NCBI RefSeq assembly: GCF_002224485.1
Contig: NZ_CP022463.1
Span: 2,714,062 to 2,778,061, forward strand
Direction of reading: 5' to 3'
DNA: 64,000 nt
DNA from: Sinomonas sp. R1AF57
Lineage (GTDB): Bacteria > Actinomycetota > Actinomycetes > Actinomycetales > Micrococcaceae
In this document: in pieces, positions 26,757 to 35,108 of the stretch
How positions within the stretch are numbered: the stretch's first letter is position 1
Layout: each line of letters opens with the position of its first letter
The notes under the pieces: generated by a model
What the model was told of the DNA's origin: nothing
What the model saw: only the letters and a program-made list of their open reading frames with translations
The model's database searches: none
Position numbers and translations under genes: made by a program

Positions 26757-27953
26757 TCAGGCGCCGCCGGCCTGCCGCCGCTGGGCCCGGGGGACGGCCC
26801 ACGCGAGCACGGCCGCCGCGGCCAGGCCGAGCCCGCCGGAGGCCGCGACCCCGGCCCCGAGGCCCAACGCTGCGGTGACGGCCGAGAGCAGGACTGGTCC
26901 CGCCGTCGTGCCCGCGTCCGCCATGAGCCGCCAGAGCCCGAGGAACTGCGCACGGCCGGGGCTCGGTGAGAAGTCCGCTCCGAGGGTCATGACCATTCCC
27001 GAGCCGATGCCGTTCCCCATGCCGAGCGCGCACGAGGCGGCAAGGAAGGGCCAGAACGTGCCCGTCCACGGCATGGCGATGAGGGAGAGTCCCATGAGGG
27101 TCATCGAGGGCACCGCGACGGCGAGTCGGCCCCGGGTGTCCATGGTCCGGCCGCCCGGATAGAAGAGCAGGAGGTCCATGCCCCCGGCGATACCGTAGAC
27201 GAGAGCGGCGGTGGTCGCGTCGAGTCCGAGGTGGTCCGCCCACAGCGGGATGACGACCTGGCGGGACTGGCGCACCGCGGCAACGAACAGGACGCCGAGC
27301 CCGACCGTCGTCAGCACCCTCCAGTGCCCCGCCGCGACCTGCGCGAGGCGCGGCTCGGGCGCCCGCGGCCCGTCGCCGTCGTCCACGGCGAGGTCCCGCA
27401 TCCACAGGGCGACCACCGATGCGCCGGCGAGCACCACCGCGCCGAGCCAGTAGGCGCCGCGCAGGCCCCAGAACTGGATCGCCGCCGCGCCGAGGAAGGG
27501 GCCGATGAAGATGCCGATGCGGCTCACCCCGCCGAGGGTCGAGAGCGCGCGGGCGCGGTAGTCCACCGGGACGGCCTCGGTGAGGTACTTCTGGCGGGCC
27601 AGCCCGGTCACGCTGCCCGACATGCCGAGCACGACGAGCGCGGGGACGAGCTGCCACAGTTCCTGGGCGAGGGCCGCGAGCACGAGGGCCACCGCGCCCG
27701 CCAGCTGGGCTCCGACGATCGCCCAGCGTTCCCCGAAGCGCAGGGTGAGGTAGGACGCGGGCAGGTTGAACAGGAGCGAGCCCAGCCCCACGAGCGTGAC
27801 CGTCAGCGCAGCGACGGCCACGGACGCGCCGAGGTCCCGCGCCGACAGTGCGACGACCGGCAGCACGGCCCCCTCGCCGAGGAAGAACAGGACGGACGGG
27901 CCGAAGGCGGGGACGGCGATCGACAGGAGGGAGAACTGTCCGGGCCGCTGCAC
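26757..27953 (-). CDS. MFS transporter (drug/sugar efflux-like)
   Basis: A 398-aa 12-helix major facilitator. Loop 2-3 reads SYLTLRFGERWA. The substrate is not readable. Monocistronic and convergent with the PAP2 gene. An inverted repeat AGTCC/GGACT at 28027-28038 lies in its upstream region and could be an operator. Start ATG at 27953. Confidence 0.85.
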   Translation of the reverse strand: MQRPGQFSLLSIAVPAFGPSVLFFLGEGAVLPVVALSARDLGASVAVAALTVTLVGLGSLLFNLPASYLTLRFGERWAIVGAQLAGAVALVLAALAQELWQLVPALVVLGMSGSVTGLARQKYLTEAVPVDYRARALSTLGGVSRIGIFIGPFLGAAAIQFWGLRGAYWLGAVVLAGASVVALWMRDLAVDDGDGPRAPEPRLAQVAAGHWRVLTTVGLGVLFVAAVRQSRQVVIPLWADHLGLDATTAALVYGIAGGMDLLLFYPGGRTMDTRGRLAVAVPSMTLMGLSLIAMPWTGTFWPFLAASCALGMGNGIGSGMVMTLGADFSPSPGRAQFLGLWRLMADAGTTAGPVLLSAVTAALGLGAGVAASGGLGLAAAAVLAWAVPRAQRRQAGGA

Positions 27954-28026
27954 TCCCCCACTCTAGTGACGCGCGCGGTCGCGCCTCCCCATTGCACGCA
28001 CGGGGCGCAGTGGCTAGAGTAAATCC

Positions 28027-28038
28027 AGTCCTTGGACT
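28027..28038. promoter_or_regulatory. short inverted repeat upstream of the MFS gene
   Basis: AGTCCTTGGACT: 5-bp arms, 2-bp centre, in a short AT-richer patch about 75 bases upstream of the MFS start. Operator role is a guess. Confidence 0.3.
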
Positions 28039-28075
28039 AATCTCGTCTCTTGCCGGGCCGAGACCACGCCGGAGA

Positions 28076-28101
28076 CGCGGCCGCTATTGGGGGCGGCCGC
28101 G
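28076..28101. terminator. 9-bp GC hairpin between minus-strand genes
   Basis: CGCGGCCGC and GCGGCCGCG around an 8-nt loop, without T-run. It is one of two hairpins between the MinD-like gene stop and the MFS promoter. Confidence 0.45.
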
Positions 28102-28144
28102 CCTCCGTGCTGCAGTGGGGCTCGGTTCGGGCTCGTGCTCGGTT

Positions 28145-28159
28145 GGGGCCAGCGGCCCC
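28145..28159 (-). terminator. hairpin directly after the MinD-like gene
   Basis: GGGGCC and GGCCCC with a 3-nt loop, beginning 10 bases after the stop codon. No T-run. Confidence 0.5.
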
Positions 28160-28168
28160 GGACGAGGG

Positions 28169-29734
28169 TCAGCGCTGGTAGCCGGAGACGATCGCGGCCG
28201 CGATCTCGCGGTACGCCTGGCGCGTCTCGGGGCGGAGCGCCGGGAGGGAGACGAGGTCGCCGTCAGCCATGGAGCGGTCGTGCGGCACGGTGATCAGGGC
28301 GCGGCACAGGCCCGAGAGGGTTGATTCGATCGCGCCCTTGTCCACGCGCGCGGAGACGTCGTCCTTGTCGGTCACGACGACGATCGCGCCCTTCGCGAGG
28401 CGGTCGTAGCCGTGGGCCGACAGCCAGCGCAGTGTGTCCCGGGCCCGTTTGGCGCCGCTCACGGCATAGCCGGCGACCACGACGATGTTGTCCGCCTCCT
28501 GCAGGATGCCCCGCATGGCCGGCCGGCTCACACCCGTGCCGCAGTCGGTGAGCGTGACGCCGAAGTGCCTGGCCACGAGCGCGTGGACGCGGCGGTAGTC
28601 CTCTGCCGTCAGCGAGTCGGAGAGCTCGGGGTCCTGTTCCCCCGCGAGAAGGTGCAGGCTGCCGGCCTGGTGCAGGTAGGACACGAGGCGGGCACGCGAG
28701 GTGACCGAGTCGAAGTCCCGCAGGAGGCTCGTGATGGAGCGGCTGCGCTCGGATTCGTAGGCCCCCTCGCCGAGGGCACGCTCGACCAGGTCCCCTGCGT
28801 CGGGGTTCGCGTCGATGGCGCACGGGGGTTCCGGCCGCAGCTCGGCAAGGGTGAGCCCGACGCCCACAGTGGTCGAGGTCTTGCCGATGCCGCCCTTGAG
28901 GGACAGGAACGCGGTGTTCCAGCTGCCCTCGAGGCGCCGCGCGATCTGCCGCTCGAGCAGCTCCTCCCGGCGCTCCCGCTCGCTCGGGCCGAGGTTCACG
29001 GCACCGCCGGTGATGCGGTAGAGGAGGCCCCGCAGGCCCTTCGGCGGGTGGGCCGGGCCCGGGCGGACGAAGCCCGCCGGCTCCTCCGCGTGCTCAGGCG
29101 CAGCCGGCACTGGCGTGGGCTCGCGCACCGGACGCGGCGGTGCTGGCCGTCCCGCCGGCGCAGGCGCGGCCGTCGGCGCAGGTGAGGTCTGGGCCGCAGG
29201 CGAGGCCTCAGGCACGGGCGACGCCTGTGGCGCAGGCTCGGGTGCCAGCCCGGCTGTGGGCCCCGCGCTCGGCTCCACAGATCGACTCCCACTGTCGCCA
29301 GTCCCCGGCGGGGGCTCGCCGACGGTGCGAGGCAGGCGCCTGCGGCCAGCGGCCACGGCGGTTGCGCGTGTCGCGGGCGTGGTCTCGGCGTCTGGTCGGC
29401 CGCCGGCGACCGGTTCGTCGCCGGTCACAGGCAAGGCGCCGTCCCGGGTGCGCTGGGCGGTGTCCCCCGAGGGCTGGGCGGTGTCCGCCGGAGGTAGGAC
29501 GGCGTCCGCCGGATTGGCGGCCGCCTCCGACGGCGCGGATGCGGCGGCCGCCCGGGGCGACCCGTCGGCGTCGTGCGCGCCGGTGGTCGCGGCGCCGGGC
29601 TGGGTGGGAGGAGCCGACTCGTCGACGTGCGCCGCCCGCCGCGCCGCTTCCTCGGCTTCGCGCAGCCGCCGGGCCTCCCGCCGAGTCATGGGCGCAGGGG
29701 AAGCAGCCTCAGGCTCGACTGGACCGTCCGTCAT
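28169..29734 (-). CDS. MinD/ParA-like ATPase with long disordered N-terminus
   Basis: A 521-aa protein. The first 230 residues are Ala/Pro/Thr/Gly-rich and contain a basic TRREARRLREAEEAARR segment. The C-terminal 270 residues form a deviant-Walker ATPase with KGGIGKTST (about 277-285), CAIDANPDAGDL, TDCGTGVSR and VVVTDKDDVSAR. This layout is common in actinobacterial MinD-like proteins, some linked to type VII secretion, but no ESX genes lie nearby. It has no ParB partner here. Role unknown; positioning or secretion accessory are possibilities. Start ATG at 29734. Confidence 0.82.
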   Translation of the reverse strand: MTDGPVEPEAASPAPMTRREARRLREAEEAARRAAHVDESAPPTQPGAATTGAHDADGSPRAAAASAPSEAAANPADAVLPPADTAQPSGDTAQRTRDGALPVTGDEPVAGGRPDAETTPATRATAVAAGRRRLPRTVGEPPPGTGDSGSRSVEPSAGPTAGLAPEPAPQASPVPEASPAAQTSPAPTAAPAPAGRPAPPRPVREPTPVPAAPEHAEEPAGFVRPGPAHPPKGLRGLLYRITGGAVNLGPSERERREELLERQIARRLEGSWNTAFLSLKGGIGKTSTTVGVGLTLAELRPEPPCAIDANPDAGDLVERALGEGAYESERSRSITSLLRDFDSVTSRARLVSYLHQAGSLHLLAGEQDPELSDSLTAEDYRRVHALVARHFGVTLTDCGTGVSRPAMRGILQEADNIVVVAGYAVSGAKRARDTLRWLSAHGYDRLAKGAIVVVTDKDDVSARVDKGAIESTLSGLCRALITVPHDRSMADGDLVSLPALRPETRQAYREIAAAIVSGYQR

Positions 29735-29765
29735 GCTGCCCCCTCTTCCTCGCCCTGCCGGAACG

Positions 29766-30587
29766 TCAGCTCAGGCTGCTGGCCTTGAGCCGGCGGATGA
29801 ACAGGCGGGACTGCTCGGGGCCGTACGGGAGGATCGGGACGGCCTTGGTGGCGTCGTCCGGAGTCTCGCGCGTGGCCTGCCTGGCCGAGCGCACCGCCGT
29901 CGCCATCGTATCCGCCATGGTGCGCACGAGCGCGTCGCTGCACAGCTCCCCGTGCCCCGGGACCAGGTTGTCGTAGCGGTGCCGCAGCGCCGAGATATGC
30001 CGCAGGACGTCCGCCCATTCCTCGGGGTACGAGTCGCCGAACTCGGGGTACGCGCCCTCCTCGACGAGGTCGCCGGCGAAGAGCGTGCTCTGGGTCCCGA
30101 CGAGGAGGTCGCCGTCCGTGTGGCCGCGGCCGAGGTGGAACAGGGTGACCGAGGTCCCGCCCAGGTCGACGAGCACGGGCTGGTCGCGGACGATCGCAGT
30201 CGGGACCACGATCTGGGTGTTCTCGCCCTCCCCCGCTGCCATCTCCGGCTCCGCCTCGGCCACCGACTGCCGCTCGGCGTCGCCCGTCTCGGCGATGGCC
30301 GCCGCCGCGTTCTCGTGAGCGTAGAACTCCGTCACGCCCGCCGCGGCGAAAACCGCGTTGCCGAAGTAGTGGTCGTAGTGGGCGTGGGTGTTGACGACGA
30401 CGAGCGGCAGCTCCGTCTTCTCCCGCACGGCCGCGAGGATCTCGGCGCCCTGCCGCGGGCCCTGTCCCGTGTCGACCACGAGGGCCCGTTCGGTGCCCAC
30501 CACGAGCCCGACGTTCATCCGCAGCGGCTCGGTGGCGAGGACGTATGTGCTGGCTCCGAGTTCTCGCCATTGCGCCATGTGATGCAT
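29766..30587 (-). CDS. metallo-beta-lactamase-fold hydrolase
   Basis: A 273-aa MBL-fold protein with the zinc motif NTHAHYDH (H68, H70, D72, H73), the GHTDGDL histidine, FAGDLV aspartate, and VPGHGE histidine, so the binuclear metal site is complete. Likely a glyoxalase II-like or quinoprotein-relay-like hydrolase; the substrate is not known. Start ATG at 30587 or 30578 (MHHM). Upstream of the MinD-like gene, 31 bases apart, possibly co-transcribed. Confidence 0.85.
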   Translation of the reverse strand: MHHMAQWRELGASTYVLATEPLRMNVGLVVGTERALVVDTGQGPRQGAEILAAVREKTELPLVVVNTHAHYDHYFGNAVFAAAGVTEFYAHENAAAAIAETGDAERQSVAEAEPEMAAGEGENTQIVVPTAIVRDQPVLVDLGGTSVTLFHLGRGHTDGDLLVGTQSTLFAGDLVEEGAYPEFGDSYPEEWADVLRHISALRHRYDNLVPGHGELCSDALVRTMADTMATAVRSARQATRETPDDATKAVPILPYGPEQSRLFIRRLKASSLS

Positions 30588-30634
30588 TCCTTCTCGTCGG
30601 CGGGTCAGGGTTGAGCTTGATTCTGCCATGCCCT

Positions 30635-32137
30635 CTAGAGGTCTGCGAGGACGCCCCCCGGCTGCTCGACCGCGTCGGCGACGAACCGCAGGAAGCCGCC
30701 GGCCGTGCCGCCGTCGCACACTCGGTGGTCGAACGTGAGGGTGAGCTGGACGACCTTGCGGACCTGCAGCTGGCCGTCGACGGCCCACGGCCGGTCGATG
30801 ATCCGGCCGACGCCGAGGATGGCGGCTTCGGGATGGTTGATGATCGCCGCGCTGCCGTCCACACCGAACACGCCGTAGTTGTTGAGCGTGAAGGTGCCTC
30901 CCGTGAGGTCCGCCGGGGTGGCCTTCCCCTCTCGGGCGACGGCCGTGAGGCGGCGCAGCTCGGAGTCCAGGCCGCGGGCGCTCAGGGTGTGGGCGTTGCG
31001 GATCGCCGGGACCACGAGCCCGCGGTCGGTCTGGGCCGCGAAGCCGAGGTTGACGCCGTCGAACTGGACGATCTCCTGGCCGTCGCCTGTCTCCTCGATC
31101 CTGGTGTTGAGCTCGGGGAACTTCTGCAGGCCCGCCACCACGAACCGTGCGATGAAGGCGAGCAGGCTCGGCGTGCTGCCGGGGTCGCGGTGCTTGAGGC
31201 CGTGGCGCAGGTCCACGAGCGCCGTCGCGTCCGCGTCGACCCAGACCGTCGCCTCGGGGATCTCCGTCCGCGACCGGACCATGGCCTGCGCGACTGCCTT
31301 GCGCACTCCCTTGACGGGGGTCCGCGCCGCGATCGCGAGGCCCGTCCGGGTGTCCGCCTCCCCCGCCGAGGTCACCTCCTCTGCCGCCGAGGTCACCCCC
31401 TGCGGCGCCGACGTCACCCCCTGCGGCGCCGAGGTCACCCCTGCCGATTCGACGTCGCGGCGCATGATGAGCCCATCCGGGCCGGACCCCGAAATCCGGG
31501 CGAGCTGGACGTTGAGGTCCCGGGCCAGCCTGCGGACGAGCGGTGAGACGACGCGCACGGCGTTCGCGGGCGGCGTCGTGCGCGCCGGTTCCGCAACGGG
31601 AGCGGACGACGGCGCCGCCCCCTTGCGCCGTCGGGTGCGGCCGCCTGCCGCCCCACCAGGCGTGCCGTAGCCGATGAGGACATTCCCCGACCCGGAGGCT
31701 TCAGCGGGCGCTGGCGGACGGGCTCCGGCGCGTTCCTCCTCGCGATACGCCTCCCGGGCGGCTGCCCGAGCCACAGACGGGGTGACCTCGGCACCAGACG
31801 GGATGACTTCGGCGCCACCAGGGGTGACCTCGGCACCAGACGGGGTGACATCGGCGCCACCAGGGGTGACCTCGGCGATGGTGATGAGGGGGGCGCCGAC
31901 GTCGATCGTGGCGCCCGGCTCGCCGTGCAGCTCGGAAACGGTCCCGGCGTACGGCGTGGGCACCTCGACGACGGCCTTGGCGGTCTCGACCTCGGCGACC
32001 GGCTGGTCCACGGCCACGGTGTCGCCAGCGGCGACGAGCCACCGGACGAGCTCGGCCTCGGTCAGGCCCTCCCCGAGGTCGGGGAGCCTGAAGGTCCTCT
32101 GCGCGGTGCTGTTCTGGGCGCTCACGGCGGTCGCCAT
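30635..32137 (-). CDS. bkdC: 2-oxoacid dehydrogenase E2 (lipoyl acyltransferase)
   Basis: Core acyltransferase of a branched-chain 2-oxoacid dehydrogenase complex. One lipoyl domain at 15-88 with lipoyl lysine K54 (ETAKAVVEV), a peripheral-subunit-binding domain at about 195-228 (VSPLVRRLARDLNV), and a C-terminal catalytic domain with DHRVCDGG (H471, D475). Both linkers contain arrays of a 21-bp repeat: residues about 88-122 (AEVTPGG/SGAEVTP heptads) and about 231-258 (VTSAPQG heptads). The repeats are in opposite DNA orientations. Three genes, E1a-E1b-E2, are contiguous, and no E3 is nearby. Pyruvate as substrate cannot be excluded. Confidence 0.92.
   Translation of the reverse strand: MATAVSAQNSTAQRTFRLPDLGEGLTEAELVRWLVAAGDTVAVDQPVAEVETAKAVVEVPTPYAGTVSELHGEPGATIDVGAPLITIAEVTPGGADVTPSGAEVTPGGAEVIPSGAEVTPSVARAAAREAYREEERAGARPPAPAEASGSGNVLIGYGTPGGAAGGRTRRRKGAAPSSAPVAEPARTTPPANAVRVVSPLVRRLARDLNVQLARISGSGPDGLIMRRDVESAGVTSAPQGVTSAPQGVTSAAEEVTSAGEADTRTGLAIAARTPVKGVRKAVAQAMVRSRTEIPEATVWVDADATALVDLRHGLKHRDPGSTPSLLAFIARFVVAGLQKFPELNTRIEETGDGQEIVQFDGVNLGFAAQTDRGLVVPAIRNAHTLSARGLDSELRRLTAVAREGKATPADLTGGTFTLNNYGVFGVDGSAAIINHPEAAILGVGRIIDRPWAVDGQLQVRKVVQLTLTFDHRVCDGGTAGGFLRFVADAVEQPGGVLADL
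31365..31448. repeat. 21-bp repeat array 1 in E2 (four units)
   Basis: Units at 31365, 31386, 31407 and 31428 with core GCCGAGGTCACCCC on the plus strand. The 21-bp period equals seven codons, so the frame is kept; translated as VTSAPQG repeats between the subunit-binding and catalytic domains. Confidence 0.93.
31774..31877. repeat. 21-bp repeat array 2 in E2 (five units, opposite orientation)
   Basis: Units at 31774, 31795, 31816, 31837 and 31858 with core GGGGTGACCTCGGC on the plus strand, i.e. inverted relative to array 1. Translated as AEVTPGG/AEVTPSG repeats directly behind the lipoyl domain. Confidence 0.93.
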
Positions 32138-32138
32138 G

Positions 32139-33239
32139 TCAGTCCTCCCACTGAAGGTCGTCGAGGGCGTCGAGGATGCGGTCGACGCTGGGCAGGTACC
32201 AGTGCTCGAGCTTGGGCGCCGGGTACGGGATGTCGAACCCGGTCACGCGCCGCACGGGCGCGGCGAGCGAGTGGAAGCAGCGCTCCTGCACCCTGGCCAC
32301 GATCTCGGACGCGACCGACGCGAAGCCCGCGGCCTCGGCCACGACGACGGCGCGGCCCGTCTTGCGCACGGACGCGGACACGGTCTCGTCGTCGAAGGGG
32401 ACGATCGTGCGCACGTCGATCACCTCAACGGACCGGCCCTCCGCAGCGGCGGCCTCCGCCGCAGCGAGCGCCGTCGGCACCGAGGGGCCGTAGGCGATGA
32501 GCGTCGCGTCCGTACCGGAGCGTGCGACGGCGGCAGCGCCGTCGACGCTGAGCCGCCGCGCGCCGTCGTGCGCGCCACCGGCGCCACGGCCCTCGCCGCC
32601 CCGGCCCGCGAACTCCGACCGAAGCGCCTCGAGGTCCACAAGGTCCTTGGACCAGTACAGCTTCTTGGGCTCCATGAACACGACCGGGTCGTCGCTCGCG
32701 ATGGCCTCGCGGAGCATGCGGTACGCGTCCGCGACGGTCGCGGGCGTGAAGACCTTCAGGCCCGGCGTGTGGGCGTAGTACGCCTCGGAGGAGTCGCAGT
32801 GGTGCTCGACGCCGCCGATCCCGCCCGCGTACGGGACGCGGATCACGAGAGGCAGCCGGACCCGTCCGCGGGTGCGGTTGTGCATCTTGGCGATGTGGCT
32901 CACGATCTGCTCGAACGCCGGGTAGGCGAACGCGTCGAACTGCATCTCGATGACCGGGCGCAGGCCGTTCATCGCCATGCCGATCGCCATCCCGGCGATG
33001 CCGGACTCGGCGAGCGGCGTGTCGAAGCAGCGGTCCGCGCCGAACTCCTTCTGGAGGCCGTCGGTGACGCGGAAGACCCCGCCGAGCGTTCCGACATCCT
33101 CGCCGAACACCACGACGCCCGCGTCGGCGCGCATCTCGTCGGCCATGGCAGTGGTCAGGGCCTTCGCGAAGGTCAGGGGTTCGGGGCCTGCGGGGCGGGC
33201 GGCGGCGCGGGCCGCGGCGGCCTCGGCGACGGTGCTCAT
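32139..33239 (-). CDS. bkdB: 2-oxoacid dehydrogenase E1 beta subunit
   Basis: Forms the ThDP-binding E1 heterotetramer with the alpha subunit. The 366-aa product has GEDVGTLGGVF, the TPLAESGIAGMAIGMAM loop with the ThDP-binding Glu, and PVVFMEPKKLY. A Gly/Arg-rich stretch at about 211-234 that looks like an insertion between the two domains is partly encoded by the recurrent 15-base element (32572-32586). ATG at 33239 overlaps the E1a stop (ATGA). The gap to E2 is 1 base. Confidence 0.94.
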   Translation of the reverse strand: MSTVAEAAAARAAARPAGPEPLTFAKALTTAMADEMRADAGVVVFGEDVGTLGGVFRVTDGLQKEFGADRCFDTPLAESGIAGMAIGMAMNGLRPVIEMQFDAFAYPAFEQIVSHIAKMHNRTRGRVRLPLVIRVPYAGGIGGVEHHCDSSEAYYAHTPGLKVFTPATVADAYRMLREAIASDDPVVFMEPKKLYWSKDLVDLEALRSEFAGRGGEGRGAGGAHDGARRLSVDGAAAVARSGTDATLIAYGPSVPTALAAAEAAAAEGRSVEVIDVRTIVPFDDETVSASVRKTGRAVVVAEAAGFASVASEIVARVQERCFHSLAAPVRRVTGFDIPYPAPKLEHWYLPSVDRILDALDDLQWED

Positions 33240-34417
33240 GCTCCGTGCTCCTTTCCGGAAAGGTCGCGGGACTGCTCGTCGGCCACGAGGGCGGCCTGCT
33301 CGCGCAGCTGCGCGGTGGGTTCGGTGTAGACGAAGCGGAAGAGGTCCTGGGGGTCGACGGCGGTGTCCTCGCCCAGGCCCTCGCGCAGCTGCCGGGCCAC
33401 GTCCTCGGCGTCGGCGGCGACGGCGGACTCGACGTCGTCGGTCAGCACGCCCTCGGTGCGCAGGTACTCGCGCATGCGCTTGAGGGGGTCCTTGACGGCC
33501 CAGGCCGCCACCTCGGCGTCCTCGCGGTAGCGGGTCGCGTCGTCGGCGTTCGTGTGCGCCTGCATCCGGTAGGTGTACGCCTCGACGAGCAGGGGCCCCG
33601 AGCCCGAGCGGGCCAGGCGCACGGCGCGGTCGAGGACGGCGAGGAGGGCAACGGCGTCGTTCCCGTCCACGCGCTCCCCCGCCATGCCGTAGCCGATCGC
33701 CTTGTGGGCCAGCGACGGCGCGACCGTCTGGTGGGCGAGCGGCACCGAGATGGCGTACTGGTTGTTCTGCACAAAGAACACGACCGGCAGGTGGAACACG
33801 GCGGCGAAGTTGAGCGCCTCGTGGAAGTCGCCCTCGCTCGTGGCGCCGTCGCCGCACATCGCGAGGACCACGGTGTCCTTCCCGCGCAGCTTCGCCGCGT
33901 GGGCGACGCCGACGGCGTGCAGCAGCTGCGTGGTCAGGGGCGTGGACTGGATGCCGACCTTGTGCTCGTGCGGGTCGTAGCCGCCGTGCCAGTCACCGCG
34001 GAAGATGGTCATGGCCTCGACCGGGTCCACCCCGCGCGTCATGACGGCGACCGCGTCGCGGTACGTCGGGAACATCCAGTCACCGTCGGACAGGCACAGC
34101 GCCGCGGCAACCTGGCAGGCCTCCTGGCCGTGGCTCGACGGGTAGACCGCCATGCGGCCCTGGCGGACGAGCGCCGAGTTCTGGTCGTTGACCCGGCGGC
34201 CGATGACGAGCCGGCGGTACGCCTCGAGCAGTTCGTCCGCAGCGGGGATCGGGTACTCATGGCCGGGGGCTGAGCCGCGCTCGTCCTCGGGGCGCAGCGA
34301 CCCGTGCTCGTCGAGGATCTGGATCTGGGCCACCCGGCCGTGCACCGGAAGCATGTAGTCCTCGATGCTGATCCCGAAGCTGCGGATGGCCTCCTGTGCC
34401 TCGGCGGGAATGGTCAT
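33236..34417 (-). CDS. bkdA: 2-oxoacid dehydrogenase E1 alpha subunit
   Basis: A 393-aa ThDP enzyme subunit with the cofactor motif GDGATSEGDFHEALNFAA ending in VQNNQYAIS, and the regulatory loop TYRMQAHTNADDATRYR. It decarboxylates branched-chain 2-oxoacids and hands the acyl group to E2. ATG at 34417 is preceded by a strong GAGGAG Shine-Dalgarno. First gene of the operon, divergent from an Lrp-type regulator, which favours branched-chain oxoacids over pyruvate. Confidence 0.93.
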   Translation of the reverse strand: MTIPAEAQEAIRSFGISIEDYMLPVHGRVAQIQILDEHGSLRPEDERGSAPGHEYPIPAADELLEAYRRLVIGRRVNDQNSALVRQGRMAVYPSSHGQEACQVAAALCLSDGDWMFPTYRDAVAVMTRGVDPVEAMTIFRGDWHGGYDPHEHKVGIQSTPLTTQLLHAVGVAHAAKLRGKDTVVLAMCGDGATSEGDFHEALNFAAVFHLPVVFFVQNNQYAISVPLAHQTVAPSLAHKAIGYGMAGERVDGNDAVALLAVLDRAVRLARSGSGPLLVEAYTYRMQAHTNADDATRYREDAEVAAWAVKDPLKRMREYLRTEGVLTDDVESAVAADAEDVARQLREGLGEDTAVDPQDLFRFVYTEPTAQLREQAALVADEQSRDLSGKEHGA

Positions 34418-34533
34418 GGCTCCTCCTCGTGCCGGACGTGTTGACTCAAGTATCCGCTTCCGTAGCCATTCGTATGCCGTTGAAGGGCACATCGTGGAAG
34501 ACTGGATCCAGACCGCGCACATTCAGAGACGAA

Positions 34534-34548
34534 ACGTCACAATGACGT
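34534..34548. promoter_or_regulatory. inverted repeat in the bkd/Lrp divergent region
   Basis: ACGTCA and TGACGT around CAA, in an otherwise unstructured 149-base spacer, just upstream of the regulator's Shine-Dalgarno. Candidate operator for autoregulation by the Lrp-type protein. Confidence 0.45.
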
Positions 34549-34566
34549 GGATCACAGGAGGGTTCC

Positions 34567-35052
34567 ATGGACGATCTGCACCCCGGCCGGGAGGCACCGC
34601 CCCGGGCCGTGGAGCCGCGGCCGCTCGACGACGTCGACCGCGCCATCCTGGCCGAGCTCACCGCAGATGCCCGCCGCTCCGTGACGACCATCGCGGAGAA
34701 CGTGCACATCTCCCGCGCGCACGCCTACAACCGGATCTCCCGGCTCCAGGCAGACGGCGTCATCACGAAGTTCACGGCCCTCGTCGACCCGCTGCGGGCT
34801 GGCCTGCGCTCGAGCGCGTACGTGACCCTCAAGGTGCGCCAGCAGACGTGGCGCGAGCTGCGCGAGCGGCTGCGCGCCATCCCGGAGGTGCACCACATCG
34901 CCCTCGTGGGCGGGGACTTCGACGTCATCATCCTCGTGCGGGCGCTGGACAACACCGACCTGCGCCGCGTCGTGTTCGACCAGCTGCAGAACATGCCCGG
35001 CGTCCTGGACACGCAGACGTTCCTGGTGTTCGAGGACCTGGACACGCGCTGA
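34567..35052 (+). CDS. Lrp/AsnC-family transcriptional regulator
   Basis: A 161-aa regulator: N-terminal winged helix (DDVDRAILAELTADARRSVTTIAENVHISRAHAYNRISRL, two halves at about 21-60) and a C-terminal RAM ligand-binding domain (VHHIALVGGDFDVIILVRALD). Divergent from bkdA, so it probably controls the bkd operon in response to branched-chain amino or oxoacids, as BkdR does. ATG at 34567 follows GGAGGG with 5-6 base spacing. Confidence 0.92.
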   Translation: MDDLHPGREAPPRAVEPRPLDDVDRAILAELTADARRSVTTIAENVHISRAHAYNRISRLQADGVITKFTALVDPLRAGLRSSAYVTLKVRQQTWRELRERLRAIPEVHHIALVGGDFDVIILVRALDNTDLRRVVFDQLQNMPGVLDTQTFLVFEDLDTR

Positions 35053-35108
35053 CCTCTCACCCGTCCGGCGTGGGAAGGTAGAGGCAGGGAGCCGTGACGA
35101 GGAGAACC

